Assembly (NCBI RefSeq): GCF_000956545.1
Contig: NZ_JYIT01000082.1
Coordinates: 1-64,000, forward strand
Source: Microbacterium azadirachtae
Lineage (GTDB): Bacteria > Actinomycetota > Actinomycetes > Actinomycetales > Microbacteriaceae
Direction of reading: 5' to 3'
DNA length: 64,000 nucleotides
Part shown: piece after piece, positions 26,339-35,523 of the stretch
Numbering within the stretch: position 1 is the stretch's first letter
How the letters are laid out: each line of letters begins with the position of its first letter
Notes under the pieces: model-generated
What the model was told of the DNA's origin: nothing
What the model saw: only the letters and a program-made list of their open reading frames with translations
Database searches by the model: none
Translations under genes and position numbers: made by a program

Positions 26339-27112
26339 TCAGGGGCGACCGCGAAGGACCGCCTGCTTGACCTCGGCGATCGCCTTGGTGACCTCGATGC
26401 CGCGCGGGCACGCCTCGGTGCAGTTGAAGGTCGTGCGGCAGCGCCAGACGCCCTCCTTGTCGTTGAGGATGTCCAGGCGCACGTCGGCGCCGTCGTCGCG
26501 GGAGTCGAAGATGAAGCGGTGCGCGTTCACGATCGCGGCGGGACCGAAGTACTGCCCGTCGGTCCAGAACACGGGGCACGACGAGGTGCACGCGGCGCAG
26601 AGGATGCACTTGGTGGTGTCGTCGAAGACGGCGCGGTCGGCGATCGACTGCACGCGCTCCTTGCCCTTCTCCGGCTCGCTCTTGGCGAGGAGGAACGGCT
26701 TGATATCGCGGTAGGCGGCGAAGAACGGATCCATGTCGACCACGAGATCCTTCTCGAGCGGCAGGCCCTTGATCGCCTCGACGTAGATCGGCTTGGAGAT
26801 GTCCAGGTCCTTGATCAGCGTCTTGCAGGCGAGGCGGTTGCGGCCGTTGATGCGCATCGCGTCGGATCCGCAGATGCCGTGCGCACAGGAGCGGCGGAAG
26901 GTGAGCGACCCGTCGACCTCCCACTTGATCTTGTGCAGCGCGTCGAGCACGCGGTCCGTGGAGTAGAGCTCCACGTCGTAATCGACCCAGTGCGGCTCGC
27001 TGTCGACCTCGGGGTCGAAGCGGCGGATGTTGAACGTGACCAGGAAGGACTGCACGCCGGTGTCCTCGACGACGGTCTCGGTGACGACTTCCTCCACGAC
27101 CTGGGCGGACAT
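26339..27112 (-). CDS. sdhB: Succinate dehydrogenase iron-sulfur subunit
   Basis: This 257-aa subunit passes electrons from the flavoprotein to quinone. The plant-type [2Fe-2S] cluster is bound by RRSCAHGICGSDAM with a later cysteine in NRLACKT. CILCAACTSSCP and CTEACPRG bind the [4Fe-4S] and [3Fe-4S] clusters. About 20 N-terminal residues precede the conserved domain. It overlaps sdhA by one base and ends the operon. Confidence 0.97.
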   Translation of the reverse strand: MSAQVVEEVVTETVVEDTGVQSFLVTFNIRRFDPEVDSEPHWVDYDVELYSTDRVLDALHKIKWEVDGSLTFRRSCAHGICGSDAMRINGRNRLACKTLIKDLDISKPIYVEAIKGLPLEKDLVVDMDPFFAAYRDIKPFLLAKSEPEKGKERVQSIADRAVFDDTTKCILCAACTSSCPVFWTDGQYFGPAAIVNAHRFIFDSRDDGADVRLDILNDKEGVWRCRTTFNCTEACPRGIEVTKAIAEVKQAVLRGRP

Positions 27113-28938
27113 CAGTACTTCCTCTCCATCGGCGGGTAGTTCAACTCGCCCTGCTCGTTCTTCGTGAACACGACCGGCTTCCAGTCGAGCTTGATGTGAT
27201 CGCTCGGCGTGGACGAGTGGGGGTCGCCGGTCAGGTAGGCCATCGTGTGCTGCATGTAGTTCTCGTCGTCGCGCTTCGGGAAGTCGTCGCGCATGTGGCC
27301 GCCGCGGCTCTCCTCGCGGTTCTGCGCGGCGTAGACGACGACCTCGGCGATGTCGAGGAGGAAGCCCAGCTCCACGGCCTCGAGCAGGTCGGTGTTGAAC
27401 CGGTGCCCCTTGTCGTCGACGTGCACGTTCTTGTAGCGCTCGCGCAGCTCCGCGATCACGCCGAGCACGTGCTGGAGGGAGTCGTGCGTGCGGAACACCT
27501 GCGCGCCCTTGTCCATCTCCTCCTGCAGCTTCTTGCGCAGCACGGCGATGCGCTCCGTGCCGGTGTTGTTGCGCAGGCCCTCGAGCATCTCCTTGACCGC
27601 GGTCTCCGGAGCCTCGGGGAGGGGGAGGAAGTCGGCGGTCTTGACGTACTCGACCGCGTTGCGGCCCGAGCGCTTGCCGAACACGTTGATGTCCAGCAGC
27701 GAGTTGGTGCCGAGGCGGTTGGCGCCGTGCACCGAGACGCACGCGCACTCGCCGGCCGCGTACAGCCCGGGCACGATCGTGTCGTTGTCGGCGAGCACCT
27801 CGCCGTTGTTGTTGGTGGGGATGCCGCCCATCGCGTAGTGCGCGGTCGGCATCACGGGAACCGGCTCGACGACCGGGTCGACGCCCAGGTAGGTGCGCGC
27901 GAACTCGGTGATGTCCGGGAGCTTGGTCTCCAGCACCTCGGCACCCAGGTGGGTGCAGTCCAGCAGCACGTAGTCCTTGTGCGGCCCGGCGCCGCGGCCC
28001 TCCGCGACCTCCTGCACCATGCAGCGCGCCACGATGTCGCGCGGTGCGAGGTCCTTGATGGTGGGGGCGTAGCGCTCCATGAACCGCTCGCCGGAGGCGT
28101 TGCGCAGGATCGCACCCTCACCGCGGGCGCCCTCGGTCAGCAGGATGCCGAGACCGGCGAGCCCGGTCGGGTGGAACTGGAAGAACTCGAGGTCCTCCAG
28201 CGGCAGGCCCTTGCGCCACACGATGCCGACGCCGTCACCGGTGAGGGTGTGCGCGTTGGAGGTGGTCTTGAAGATCTTGCCGAAACCGCCGGTCGCGAAG
28301 ATCACGGCCTTGGCGTGGAAGACGTGCAGCTCGCCGGTGGAGAGGTCGTAGGCCACGACGCCGGCGATGCCGGTCTTGCCCGCCTCGTCCTTCACCGTGA
28401 TGAGGTCGAGCACGTAGAACTCGTTGAAGAAGTTGATGCCGAGCTTGACGCAGTTCTGGAACAGCGTCTGCAGGATCATGTGGCCGGTGCGGTCGGCGGC
28501 GTAGCAGGCGCGGCGGACCGGGGTCTTGCCGTGCTCGGCGGTGTGGCCGCCGAAGCGGCGCTGGTCGATCTTGCCCTCGGGCGTGCGGTTGAACGGCAGG
28601 CCCATGTTCTCGAGGTCGATGACCGCGTCGATGGCCTCCTTGGCGAGGATCTCCGCCGCGTCCTGGTCGACGAGGTAGTCGCCGCCCTTGACGGTGTCGA
28701 AGGTGTGCCACTCCCAGCTGTCCTCCTCGACGTTGGCGAGCGCGGCGGCCATGCCGCCCTGCGCCGCACCCGTGTGGGAGCGCGTCGGGTAGAGCTTCGA
28801 GATCACCGCGGTCTTCGCGCCGGGGCCGGCCTCGATCGCCGCGCGCATGCCGGCGCCGCCGGCGCCGACGATCACGATGTCGAACTGGTGGTGGTGCACG
28901 CCGTTCTTGACGACGGAATCCTGGGTCTCAGTGGTCAC
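27112..28938 (-). CDS. sdhA: Succinate dehydrogenase flavoprotein subunit
   Basis: This 608-aa subunit oxidises succinate to fumarate with covalent FAD. It shows the dinucleotide motif [12 protein letters not shown], the FAD-linking histidine in [11 protein letters not shown], the active-site HPTGL and the [14 protein letters not shown] region. The start is GTG. It lies 69 bp downstream of sdhD. It is one of several flavin-dependent enzymes in this window that draw on the riboflavin operon. Confidence 0.97.
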   Translation of the reverse strand: MTTETQDSVVKNGVHHHQFDIVIVGAGGAGMRAAIEAGPGAKTAVISKLYPTRSHTGAAQGGMAAALANVEEDSWEWHTFDTVKGGDYLVDQDAAEILAKEAIDAVIDLENMGLPFNRTPEGKIDQRRFGGHTAEHGKTPVRRACYAADRTGHMILQTLFQNCVKLGINFFNEFYVLDLITVKDEAGKTGIAGVVAYDLSTGELHVFHAKAVIFATGGFGKIFKTTSNAHTLTGDGVGIVWRKGLPLEDLEFFQFHPTGLAGLGILLTEGARGEGAILRNASGERFMERYAPTIKDLAPRDIVARCMVQEVAEGRGAGPHKDYVLLDCTHLGAEVLETKLPDITEFARTYLGVDPVVEPVPVMPTAHYAMGGIPTNNNGEVLADNDTIVPGLYAAGECACVSVHGANRLGTNSLLDINVFGKRSGRNAVEYVKTADFLPLPEAPETAVKEMLEGLRNNTGTERIAVLRKKLQEEMDKGAQVFRTHDSLQHVLGVIAELRERYKNVHVDDKGHRFNTDLLEAVELGFLLDIAEVVVYAAQNREESRGGHMRDDFPKRDDENYMQHTMAYLTGDPHSSTPSDHIKLDWKPVVFTKNEQGELNYPPMERKY

Positions 28939-29007
28939 TGGTTCTGCCTATTCTCTGAGCTTTGTCGCCGCTGCGGCGGGGGAGCGTGTGTCGCCGGTGT
29001 CGCGGGG

Positions 29008-29463
29008 CTACTTGCCCAGCGCCTTGCAGGTGTCCCACATGGCGCCGTTCTCGAACACGCCGTTGCACGGGTCGAACGTGAAGACGACCAAGGTGCCGAG
29101 GAGGATCAGCAGCGCGGCCGCGAGCCCCAGCACGACGAGGAGGGTCTTGCGCACGCCGGCGTGGCCGACGTAGTCGTTGACGACCGTGCGCATGCCGTTC
29201 GCGCCGTGGATCAGCGCGAGCCACAGCATCAGCACGTCCCACCACTGCCAGAACGGCGTGGCGTACTTTCCGGCGACGAAGGCGAAGTCGAGGGCGTGGA
29301 TGCCCTCGCCCAGCATGAGGTTCACGAAGAGGTGGCCGAAGATCAGCACGACGAGCACGACGCCCGAGACGCGCATGTAGATCCAGCCCCACTTCTCGAG
29401 GTTCACGCCCTTGTTGCGGCGCGGAGCGGCGAGGTGCTGGGTGGTGAAGACGTCGGCGGCCAT
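29008..29463 (-). CDS. sdhD: Succinate dehydrogenase membrane anchor subunit
   Basis: This 151-aa protein has three transmembrane helices (about 31-52, 73-95 and 108-130), with heme- and quinone-region residues in LIHGANGMRTVVNDY. It anchors SdhAB with SdhC. A short C-terminal tail holds two cysteines (DPCNG and TCKALGK), which is unusual but of unknown meaning. It overlaps sdhC by one base. Confidence 0.93.
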   Translation of the reverse strand: MAADVFTTQHLAAPRRNKGVNLEKWGWIYMRVSGVVLVVLIFGHLFVNLMLGEGIHALDFAFVAGKYATPFWQWWDVLMLWLALIHGANGMRTVVNDYVGHAGVRKTLLVVLGLAAALLILLGTLVVFTFDPCNGVFENGAMWDTCKALGK

Positions 29464-29897
29464 CAGTGCCCACCTCCCACGTTCGAGAACACGTTGATCA
29501 GGTGGCGCGGTGCGAAGCCGAGCATGAGCACGGCCCACACCCCGATCACGCACCAGAACATCTGCCTCTGGTACCGGGCGCCCTTGGACCAGACGTCGAC
29601 CAGGATGATCCGCAGCCCGTTCAGCGCGTGGAACACGATCGCGGCGACGAGGACCGTCTCGCCCAGCCCCATGATCGGGTTCTTGTACGTGCCGAGGACC
29701 GCGTTGTAGGCCTCCGGCGACACCCGGATGAGCGACGTGTCGAGCACGTGCACCAGGAGGAAGAAGAAGATGGCGATTCCGGTGATGCGATGCAGAACCC
29801 ACGACCACATGCCTTCGCGCCCTCGGTAGAGGGTGCCGCGCGGCGTCTTGGACGTGGTTTCCGCAATCGAAGGTGTCAAGCGCGTGCTTGCGGACAC
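29463..29897 (-). CDS. sdhC: Succinate dehydrogenase cytochrome b556 subunit
   Basis: This 144-aa protein has three helices, with the heme ligand region SWVLHRITGIAIF at its start and FHALNGLRI later. The GTG at 29897 is chosen because AGGGAGGA sits five to six bases upstream; the longer in-frame start at 29954 would overlap the likely promoter. It is the first gene of sdhCDAB. Confidence 0.92.
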   Translation of the reverse strand: MSASTRLTPSIAETTSKTPRGTLYRGREGMWSWVLHRITGIAIFFFLLVHVLDTSLIRVSPEAYNAVLGTYKNPIMGLGETVLVAAIVFHALNGLRIILVDVWSKGARYQRQMFWCVIGVWAVLMLGFAPRHLINVFSNVGGGH

Positions 29898-29954
29898 AGT
29901 CGTCCTCCCTGATCTAAGCGGCGGATCGAGGCGCGCAGGCGTCCGATCTCCCAC

Positions 29955-29985
29955 ATCCTATTCCTGTCAGCTCGCTGGGAGCGAC
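29955..29985 (-). promoter_or_regulatory. Candidate sdhCDAB promoter
   Basis: On the minus strand TAGGAT (29960-29955) is a good -10 hexamer about 58 bp before the sdhC start. No consensus -35 is visible at the expected distance. This intergenic stretch of 196 bp also serves the divergent GDP-mannose pyrophosphorylase gene; I see no other clear site. Confidence 0.35.
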
Positions 29986-30093
29986 GAAGGGGACCCTTAG
30001 CGCGATGCGGTTCTGCGATCGTGACGATGCACATCCGCGATCGTTCCCCGCATCCTCCGACGCGCCGATGGGGGGCACCGATACCCTGAATCC

Positions 30094-31209
30094 ATGCGCG
30101 AGCCGATCCCCGACTTCTACGCCGTCATCCCCGCCGGGGGCATCGGAAGCCGGCTGTGGCCGCTGTCGCGCGCCGATGCGCCCAAGTTCCTGCACGACCT
30201 GACCGGCTCCGGGCAGTCGCTGCTGCGCGACACGTGGGACCGGATCGAGCCGCTCGCCGGGCACGACCGCATCGCGGTCGTCACCGGGCGCGCGCATCGC
30301 GCCGCGGTCGAGGCGCAGCTGCCCGGCATCCCCGACAAGAACGTGTTCCTCGAATCGGAGCCGCGGGAGTCCGCGGCGGCGATCGGGCTGGCCGCCGCGA
30401 TCCTGCACCGCCGCGATCCCGACGTGATCATCGGCTCCTTCAGCGCCGATCACGTCATCCGCAGCACGCGCAAGTTCGAGTTCGCCGTGCGCGACGCGGT
30501 CGAGGTCGCGCGGCAGGGCTACATCGTGACGATCGGCATCACGCCGACCGAGCCCGCGGTGGGCTTCGGATACATCCAGCAGGGGGAGGAGCTGGAGGTC
30601 GACGGGGTGCGCGAGGCGTCGCTCGTGGAGCGCTTCGTGGAGAAGCCGGACCTGGCGACCGCCAAGACCTACTACGAGGACCGGAACTACCTCTGGAACG
30701 CCGGCATGTTCATCAGCCGGGCCGACGTGCTCCTCGCGGAGCTCGCGCAGCACCAGCCCGCCCTGCACGCCGGCCTGCTCGAGCTGGCCGAGGCATGGGA
30801 CGACCGGGAGCGCCGCGGCCCGGTCGTGGATCGGGTGTGGCCCGCGCTGCCGAAGATCGCGATCGACTACGCGGTCGCCGAGCCGGCCGCGGAGCACGGA
30901 CGCCTGGCCGTGGTGCCCGGTCACTTCGACTGGGACGACGTGGGCGACTTCGCCTCGCTCACCAAGCTCATCCTCAACGGGCGCAAGAACGACCTCGCCG
31001 TGCTGGGCCCGTCCGCGCGCGTGCTCTCGGATGCGGCCAGCGGGATCCTGGTGAGCCAGACGTCCCGGGTGATCAGCCTCGTGGGCGTGCAGGACATCGT
31101 CGTCGTGGACACCCCCGACGCACTTCTCGTGACCACGACCGAGCATGCGCAGCGGGTGAAGGGCGTGGTCGAGTCGCTCAAGCTCAACGGACGTGGCGAC
31201 GTGCTCTGA
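30094..31209 (+). CDS. manC: Mannose-1-phosphate guanylyltransferase
   Basis: This 371-aa nucleotidyltransferase makes GDP-mannose from mannose-1-phosphate and GTP, for glycans and glycolipids of the cell envelope. It shows the signature AVIPAGGIGSRLWPLSRADAPKF, the metal-binding GSFSADHVI, FVEKPD and NYLWNAGMF. It has only the pyrophosphorylase domain and no fused isomerase. It is alone between divergent sdh genes and the nucleoside transporter operon; the phosphosugar mutase at 52296 could supply its substrate. Confidence 0.93.
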   Translation: MREPIPDFYAVIPAGGIGSRLWPLSRADAPKFLHDLTGSGQSLLRDTWDRIEPLAGHDRIAVVTGRAHRAAVEAQLPGIPDKNVFLESEPRESAAAIGLAAAILHRRDPDVIIGSFSADHVIRSTRKFEFAVRDAVEVARQGYIVTIGITPTEPAVGFGYIQQGEELEVDGVREASLVERFVEKPDLATAKTYYEDRNYLWNAGMFISRADVLLAELAQHQPALHAGLLELAEAWDDRERRGPVVDRVWPALPKIAIDYAVAEPAAEHGRLAVVPGHFDWDDVGDFASLTKLILNGRKNDLAVLGPSARVLSDAASGILVSQTSRVISLVGVQDIVVVDTPDALLVTTTEHAQRVKGVVESLKLNGRGDVL

Positions 31210-31273
31210 CGCCGCCACGGTCACCTGCAGATGCGCACGGCAGTGCACGAAAGCGGGGGACGCCCTACCCGTC

Positions 31274-31287
31274 TGCTCATGTGAGCA
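31274..31287. promoter_or_regulatory. Candidate operator upstream of nucleoside transporter
   Basis: The palindrome TGCTCA-TG-TGAGCA (31274-31287) lies 134 bp before the binding-protein gene in a 211-bp gap. Downstream, TTGACT (31322-31327) could be a -35 element, and GTAAC occurs twice (31315 and 31369). The palindrome is a plausible repressor site, but no regulator gene is adjacent. Confidence 0.35.
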
Positions 31288-31420
31288 AAGACGAGCGCAC
31301 GTGATCTCATGTTTGTAACCATTGACTCCAGCGACACGGACGAGGATGCCCGATCTTCGTCACAGTCGGTAACTTTCAAGTGACCCGCGATGGCCGCGGG
31401 CTCGTTTTCTGGAGGCCCGA

Positions 31421-32539
31421 GTGACCATCTCCCTCACCAAGAAGCTGATCGGCGCGACCGTCGCTGCCGGTGTCATCGTCGCCCTCGCAGGCTGCGGCTC
31501 CGCTCCTGCTCCGGCCAGCTCGACCGGCGGCGCGAAGCCGGCCGACGCGAACTTCAAGCCCTGCCTCGTCTCCGACAGCGGAGGCTTCAACGACAAGTCC
31601 TTCAACGAGTCGGCCAAGATCGGCATGGACAAGGCGGCCAAGACGCTCGGCGTCAAGGCCCTCGAGGTCGAGTCGAAGTCGGACAACGACTACAAGAGCA
31701 ACATCGACTCGCTCATCGCCGGCAAGTGCACGATGATCGTCGGCGTCGGCTTCAAGCTCGATGCGGCGATCGCGGATGCCGCGATCGCGAACCCGAAGGT
31801 CAACTTCGGCATCATCGACTCGCTGGCCGACAAGAACGGCGACGGCAAGCCCGACGCGCCGAACATCAAGCCGATCCTCTTCGACACCGCTCAGGCGGCC
31901 TACCTCGGCGGCTACGCCGCGGCGGCATGGTCCGCTCAGGAGGGCGGCAACAAGGTCGGCACCTTCGGCGGCATGAAGATCCCGCCGGTGACGATCTTCA
32001 TGGACGGCTTCGTCGACGGCGTCAAGAAGTACGACGAGGACAAGGGCACCTCCGTGGCCTCGGTCGGCTGGGACAAGGCCGCGCAGGACGGCTCGTTCAC
32101 CGGCGCCTTCGCCGCGAACGACACCGCCAAGCAGACCGCGAACTCGATCCTGGGTCAGGGCGTCGACGTGATCTTCCCCGTCGGCGGTCCGATCTACCTG
32201 TCGGCCAGCGCCGCGATCAAGGACAGCGGCAAGAAGACGGTCATGCTCGGCGTCGACTCCGACCTCGCCGTGGCCGACCCCTCCGTCGCCGACCAGATCC
32301 TGGTCTCGGTCATGAAGCGCATCGACGACGCGGTCAACACCACCGTCCTCGACGCCGCCAAGGGCAGCTTCGACCCGACCCCGTACGTCGGCACGCTGGA
32401 GAACAACGGCGTGGGTCTGTCCTCGTTCCACGACTTCGAGAGCAAGCTCCCCAAGGGTCTGACCGACGAGCTGAAGGCTCTGCAGGACAAGATCATCAAG
32501 GGTGACATCAAGGTCGAATCGGCCGCCTCCCCGAAGTAA
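31421..32539 (+). CDS. BMP/PnrA-type nucleoside-binding lipoprotein
   Basis: This 372-aa protein is the solute receptor of a nucleoside ABC importer. A lipoprotein signal ends in the lipobox VALAGC, with lipidated cysteine 25. BMP-family features are SDSGGFNDKSFNE, the KCTMIVGVGFKL region and PVGGPIYLSASAAIK. It starts with GTG after a GGAGG site. The genes for the ATPase, two permeases, cytidine deaminase and thymidine phosphorylase follow in the same direction, which supports nucleosides as ligand. Confidence 0.93.
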   Translation: MTISLTKKLIGATVAAGVIVALAGCGSAPAPASSTGGAKPADANFKPCLVSDSGGFNDKSFNESAKIGMDKAAKTLGVKALEVESKSDNDYKSNIDSLIAGKCTMIVGVGFKLDAAIADAAIANPKVNFGIIDSLADKNGDGKPDAPNIKPILFDTAQAAYLGGYAAAAWSAQEGGNKVGTFGGMKIPPVTIFMDGFVDGVKKYDEDKGTSVASVGWDKAAQDGSFTGAFAANDTAKQTANSILGQGVDVIFPVGGPIYLSASAAIKDSGKKTVMLGVDSDLAVADPSVADQILVSVMKRIDDAVNTTVLDAAKGSFDPTPYVGTLENNGVGLSSFHDFESKLPKGLTDELKALQDKIIKGDIKVESAASPK

Positions 32540-32551
32540 TCCCCCTCTGAC

Positions 32552-32613
32552 GCGGGGCGCTCCGATCCCGCCGTCGTCGCCGACCGGCGCGACGGCGGGA
32601 TCCGGCGCCCCGC
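32552..32613 (+). terminator. Long hairpin between binding protein and ABC genes
   Basis: Two nested perfect stems, GCGGGGCGC (32552-32560 with 32605-32613) and GATCCCGCCGTCG (32564-32576 with 32590-32602), form a 62-nt hairpin starting 12 bp past the lipoprotein stop. Since the operon continues 40 bp later, it probably attenuates or stabilises the upstream message, giving more receptor than transporter. Confidence 0.8.
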
Positions 32614-32653
32614 GCTCTTCTTGAGTCCCCCCTTCCCGGATAGGGTCACAGTT

Positions 32654-34168
32654 ATGAAGCTCGAGCTCCGCGGCATCACCAAGCGCTTCGGATCCCTGGT
32701 CGCCAACGACCACATCGACGTGGTCGTCGAACCCGGCGAGATCCACGCACTCCTGGGCGAGAACGGCGCCGGCAAGTCGACGCTGATGAACGTGCTCTAC
32801 GGCCTCTACCAGGCCGACGAGGGCGAGATCCTGCTCGACGGCGTTCCGCAGCACTTCCGCGGCCCCGGCGACGCGATGGCCGCCGGCATCGGCATGGTGC
32901 ACCAGCACTTCATGCTCATCCCGGTGTTCACGGTCGCCGAGAACGTGATGCTCGGGCACGAGCAGTCCAAGGCCTTCGGCGTGCTCGACATCGCCGCCGC
33001 GCGCGAGCACGTCCGCGAGGTCGCCTCGCGGTTCGGCTTCGAGGTCGACCCCGACGCGATCGTGGGGGATCTGCCGGTCGGCGTGCAGCAGCGCGTGGAG
33101 ATCATCAAGGCCCTGAGCCGTGACGCCAAGGTGCTCGTGTTCGACGAGCCGACCGCGGTGCTCACGCCGCAGGAGACCGACGAGCTCATGGAGATCATGA
33201 AGCAGCTGCGCGACGAGGGCACGGCGATCGTGTTCATCACGCACAAGCTGCGCGAGGTGCGCGCGATCGCGGACAAGATCACCGTGATCCGCCTGGGCCG
33301 GGTGGTCGGCGAGGCCGACCCGAAGTCCTCGAACACCGAGCTCGCGTCGATGATGGTCGGACGCGCGGTCGAGCTGACGGTGCACAAGGACCCGCCCAGG
33401 ATCGGCGAGGGCGGCCTGCGCGTGAAGGACCTGCGCGTGATCGCGCCGGACGGCGTCGTCGTGGTCGACGACATCAGCTTCGAGGTGCGCCCGGGCGAGG
33501 TGCTCGCGGTCGCCGGCGTGCAGGGCAACGGGCAGACCGAGCTGGCCGAGGCGATCATGGGCCTGGGTGCGCGCTCGACCGGGTCCATCTCGCTGGACGG
33601 CGTCGAGCTGATCGGCCGCAACGTGCACCAGGTGCTCGACGCCGGTGTCGGGTTCGTCCCGGAGGACCGCAACGAGGACGGACTCGTGGGCGCCTTCTCC
33701 GTCGCGGAGAACCTCATCCTCGACCGCTCGGACGACCCCGCCTTCACCCGTTTCGGGACCATCATGCGCGGCGTGCTCGACACGTTCGCGAAGGAGCGCA
33801 TCGCGGAGTTCGACATCCGCACGCAGGGACCGGGCCAGGCCGCGGGATCCCTCTCGGGCGGCAACCAGCAGAAGGTCGTGATCGCGCGCGAGCTCAACCG
33901 CGACCTCAAGCTGCTGCTCGCCTCGCAGCCCACCCGCGGCGTGGACGTCGGATCCATCGAGTTCATCCACAAGCGCATCGTCGAGACCCGCGACTCCGGG
34001 ATCCCGGTGATCGTGGTGTCGACCGAACTGGACGAGGTCACCGCCCTCGCCGACCGCATCGCGGTCATGTACCGCGGCCGCATCGTCGGCATCGTCCCGG
34101 GGGACACCCCGCGCGACGTGCTCGGCCTGATGATGGCCGGCGAGAACCCCACGGAGGCACCCGCATGA
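32654..34168 (+). CDS. Nucleoside ABC transporter ATP-binding protein
   Basis: This 504-aa protein carries two ABC domains in tandem, as in sugar and nucleoside importers. The first has Walker A GENGAGKST and the signature LPVGVQQRVEI; the second has the typical degenerate Walker A VQGNGQTEL and signature LSGGNQQKV. The ATG at 32654 is chosen over an in-frame start 11 codons earlier because conserved sequence begins at KLELRGITKRFG. It overlaps the first permease gene by 4 bp. Confidence 0.95.
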   Translation: MKLELRGITKRFGSLVANDHIDVVVEPGEIHALLGENGAGKSTLMNVLYGLYQADEGEILLDGVPQHFRGPGDAMAAGIGMVHQHFMLIPVFTVAENVMLGHEQSKAFGVLDIAAAREHVREVASRFGFEVDPDAIVGDLPVGVQQRVEIIKALSRDAKVLVFDEPTAVLTPQETDELMEIMKQLRDEGTAIVFITHKLREVRAIADKITVIRLGRVVGEADPKSSNTELASMMVGRAVELTVHKDPPRIGEGGLRVKDLRVIAPDGVVVVDDISFEVRPGEVLAVAGVQGNGQTELAEAIMGLGARSTGSISLDGVELIGRNVHQVLDAGVGFVPEDRNEDGLVGAFSVAENLILDRSDDPAFTRFGTIMRGVLDTFAKERIAEFDIRTQGPGQAAGSLSGGNQQKVVIARELNRDLKLLLASQPTRGVDVGSIEFIHKRIVETRDSGIPVIVVSTELDEVTALADRIAVMYRGRIVGIVPGDTPRDVLGLMMAGENPTEAPA

Positions 34169-35523
34169 GCACCGAGTCCGCGCCGACCTCCGGCACGCCC
34201 GCACCCGAGCCCGCGCCCAGCGCGGACGGCGGACCCGCGGCGCCCGCACCGCAGCCCCCGATGACGCGCAACATCCAGGAGATCCCGGTCTCGAACCGCG
34301 TGCTCCGGGAGATCCTGCGCGGCAGCGCGGTCACCACGGTGCTGGCCATCCTCCTCGCGCTGATCGTCGGCGGCGTGCTGATCGCCGTCACCAACCCCGA
34401 TGTGCAGACCGCGGCGGGCTACTTCTTCGCCCGGCCCACCGACACGCTGGGTGCCGCATGGAGCGCCGTGATCGGCGCGTACTCCGCGCTGTTCAACGGA
34501 TCGATCATCGACTTCGGCGCCTCCGACTTCTGGTCGGCCGTGAAGCCGCTGGGCAACACGATCGGGTTCGCCGCGCCGCTCATCGCCGCCGGTCTCGGCA
34601 TCGCGGTGGCGTTCCGCGTCGGCCTGTTCAACATCGGCGCCCGCGGCCAGATGCTGATCGCCTGCGCGGCCGCGGCTCTCGTGACGTTCCAGCTGAACCT
34701 GCCCGCGCTCATCCAGATCCCGCTCACGCTCATCGTCGGCATCGCGGCCGGTGCGCTCTGGGGCGGGCTCGTGGGCCTGCTCAAGGCCCGCACCGGCGCT
34801 CACGAGGTCATCCTCACGATCATGCTCAACTACGTCGCGTTCTACTTCGTGACGTGGATGGTGCAGGTGCCGCAGCTGCTGCAGCGTCCCGGCCAGATCC
34901 AGCCGATCACCCGGCCCACGCCGCCGAGCGCGGTGCTGCCGAAGCTGCCCGGCCTCGACCTGATCGACTGGGGCTTCCCGATCGTGATCCTCGCGACGCT
35001 GTTCGTGTGGTGGCTCGTCGAGCGCTCCGGACTCGGCTTCCGGATGCGCGCCGTGGGCGAGAACCCCAGCGCAGCCCGCGCCGCGGGCATCAGCGTCCCG
35101 CGCGTGTACATCTACGCGATGCTGTTCTCCGGCGGCCTGGCGGGCCTGGCCGGCATGTTCCAGATCCAGAGCACGATCACGAGCGGCTTCGACGGCGGCA
35201 TCGATGCGGGCATCGGGTTCACGGCCATCACCGTCGCCCTGCTCGGACGCAGCCGCGCATGGGGCACGTTCTGGGCGGGTCTGCTGTTCGGCGCGCTCAA
35301 GGCCGGTTCCTTCCCGATGCAGGCGCTGCAGTCGATCCCGGTCGATATCGTGCTCGTGGTGCAGTCGCTCATCGTGCTGTTCATCGCGGCGCCCCCGCTG
35401 ATCCGGACCATCTTCTTCCTGCCCAAGGACGACTCGGAGCGCTCGCAGCGCTCCAAGGCGCGGATCGCGCGCAGGGCGGCCAAGAACTCCGATTCCTCCG
35501 ACACGAAGGCGGCGGCAGCATGA
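34165..35523 (+). CDS. Nucleoside ABC transporter permease 1
   Basis: This 452-aa membrane protein belongs to the branched-chain/ribose permease superfamily, with about nine to ten helices. It has RVGLFNIGARGQMLIA and the conserved EVILTIMLNYVA and GFRMRAVGENPSAARAAGI loops. A proline/alanine-rich cytoplasmic N-terminus of about 35 residues and a charged C-terminus are present. It overlaps the ATPase and second permease genes by 4 bp each. Confidence 0.94.
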   Translation: MSTESAPTSGTPAPEPAPSADGGPAAPAPQPPMTRNIQEIPVSNRVLREILRGSAVTTVLAILLALIVGGVLIAVTNPDVQTAAGYFFARPTDTLGAAWSAVIGAYSALFNGSIIDFGASDFWSAVKPLGNTIGFAAPLIAAGLGIAVAFRVGLFNIGARGQMLIACAAAALVTFQLNLPALIQIPLTLIVGIAAGALWGGLVGLLKARTGAHEVILTIMLNYVAFYFVTWMVQVPQLLQRPGQIQPITRPTPPSAVLPKLPGLDLIDWGFPIVILATLFVWWLVERSGLGFRMRAVGENPSAARAAGISVPRVYIYAMLFSGGLAGLAGMFQIQSTITSGFDGGIDAGIGFTAITVALLGRSRAWGTFWAGLLFGALKAGSFPMQALQSIPVDIVLVVQSLIVLFIAAPPLIRTIFFLPKDDSERSQRSKARIARRAAKNSDSSDTKAAAA

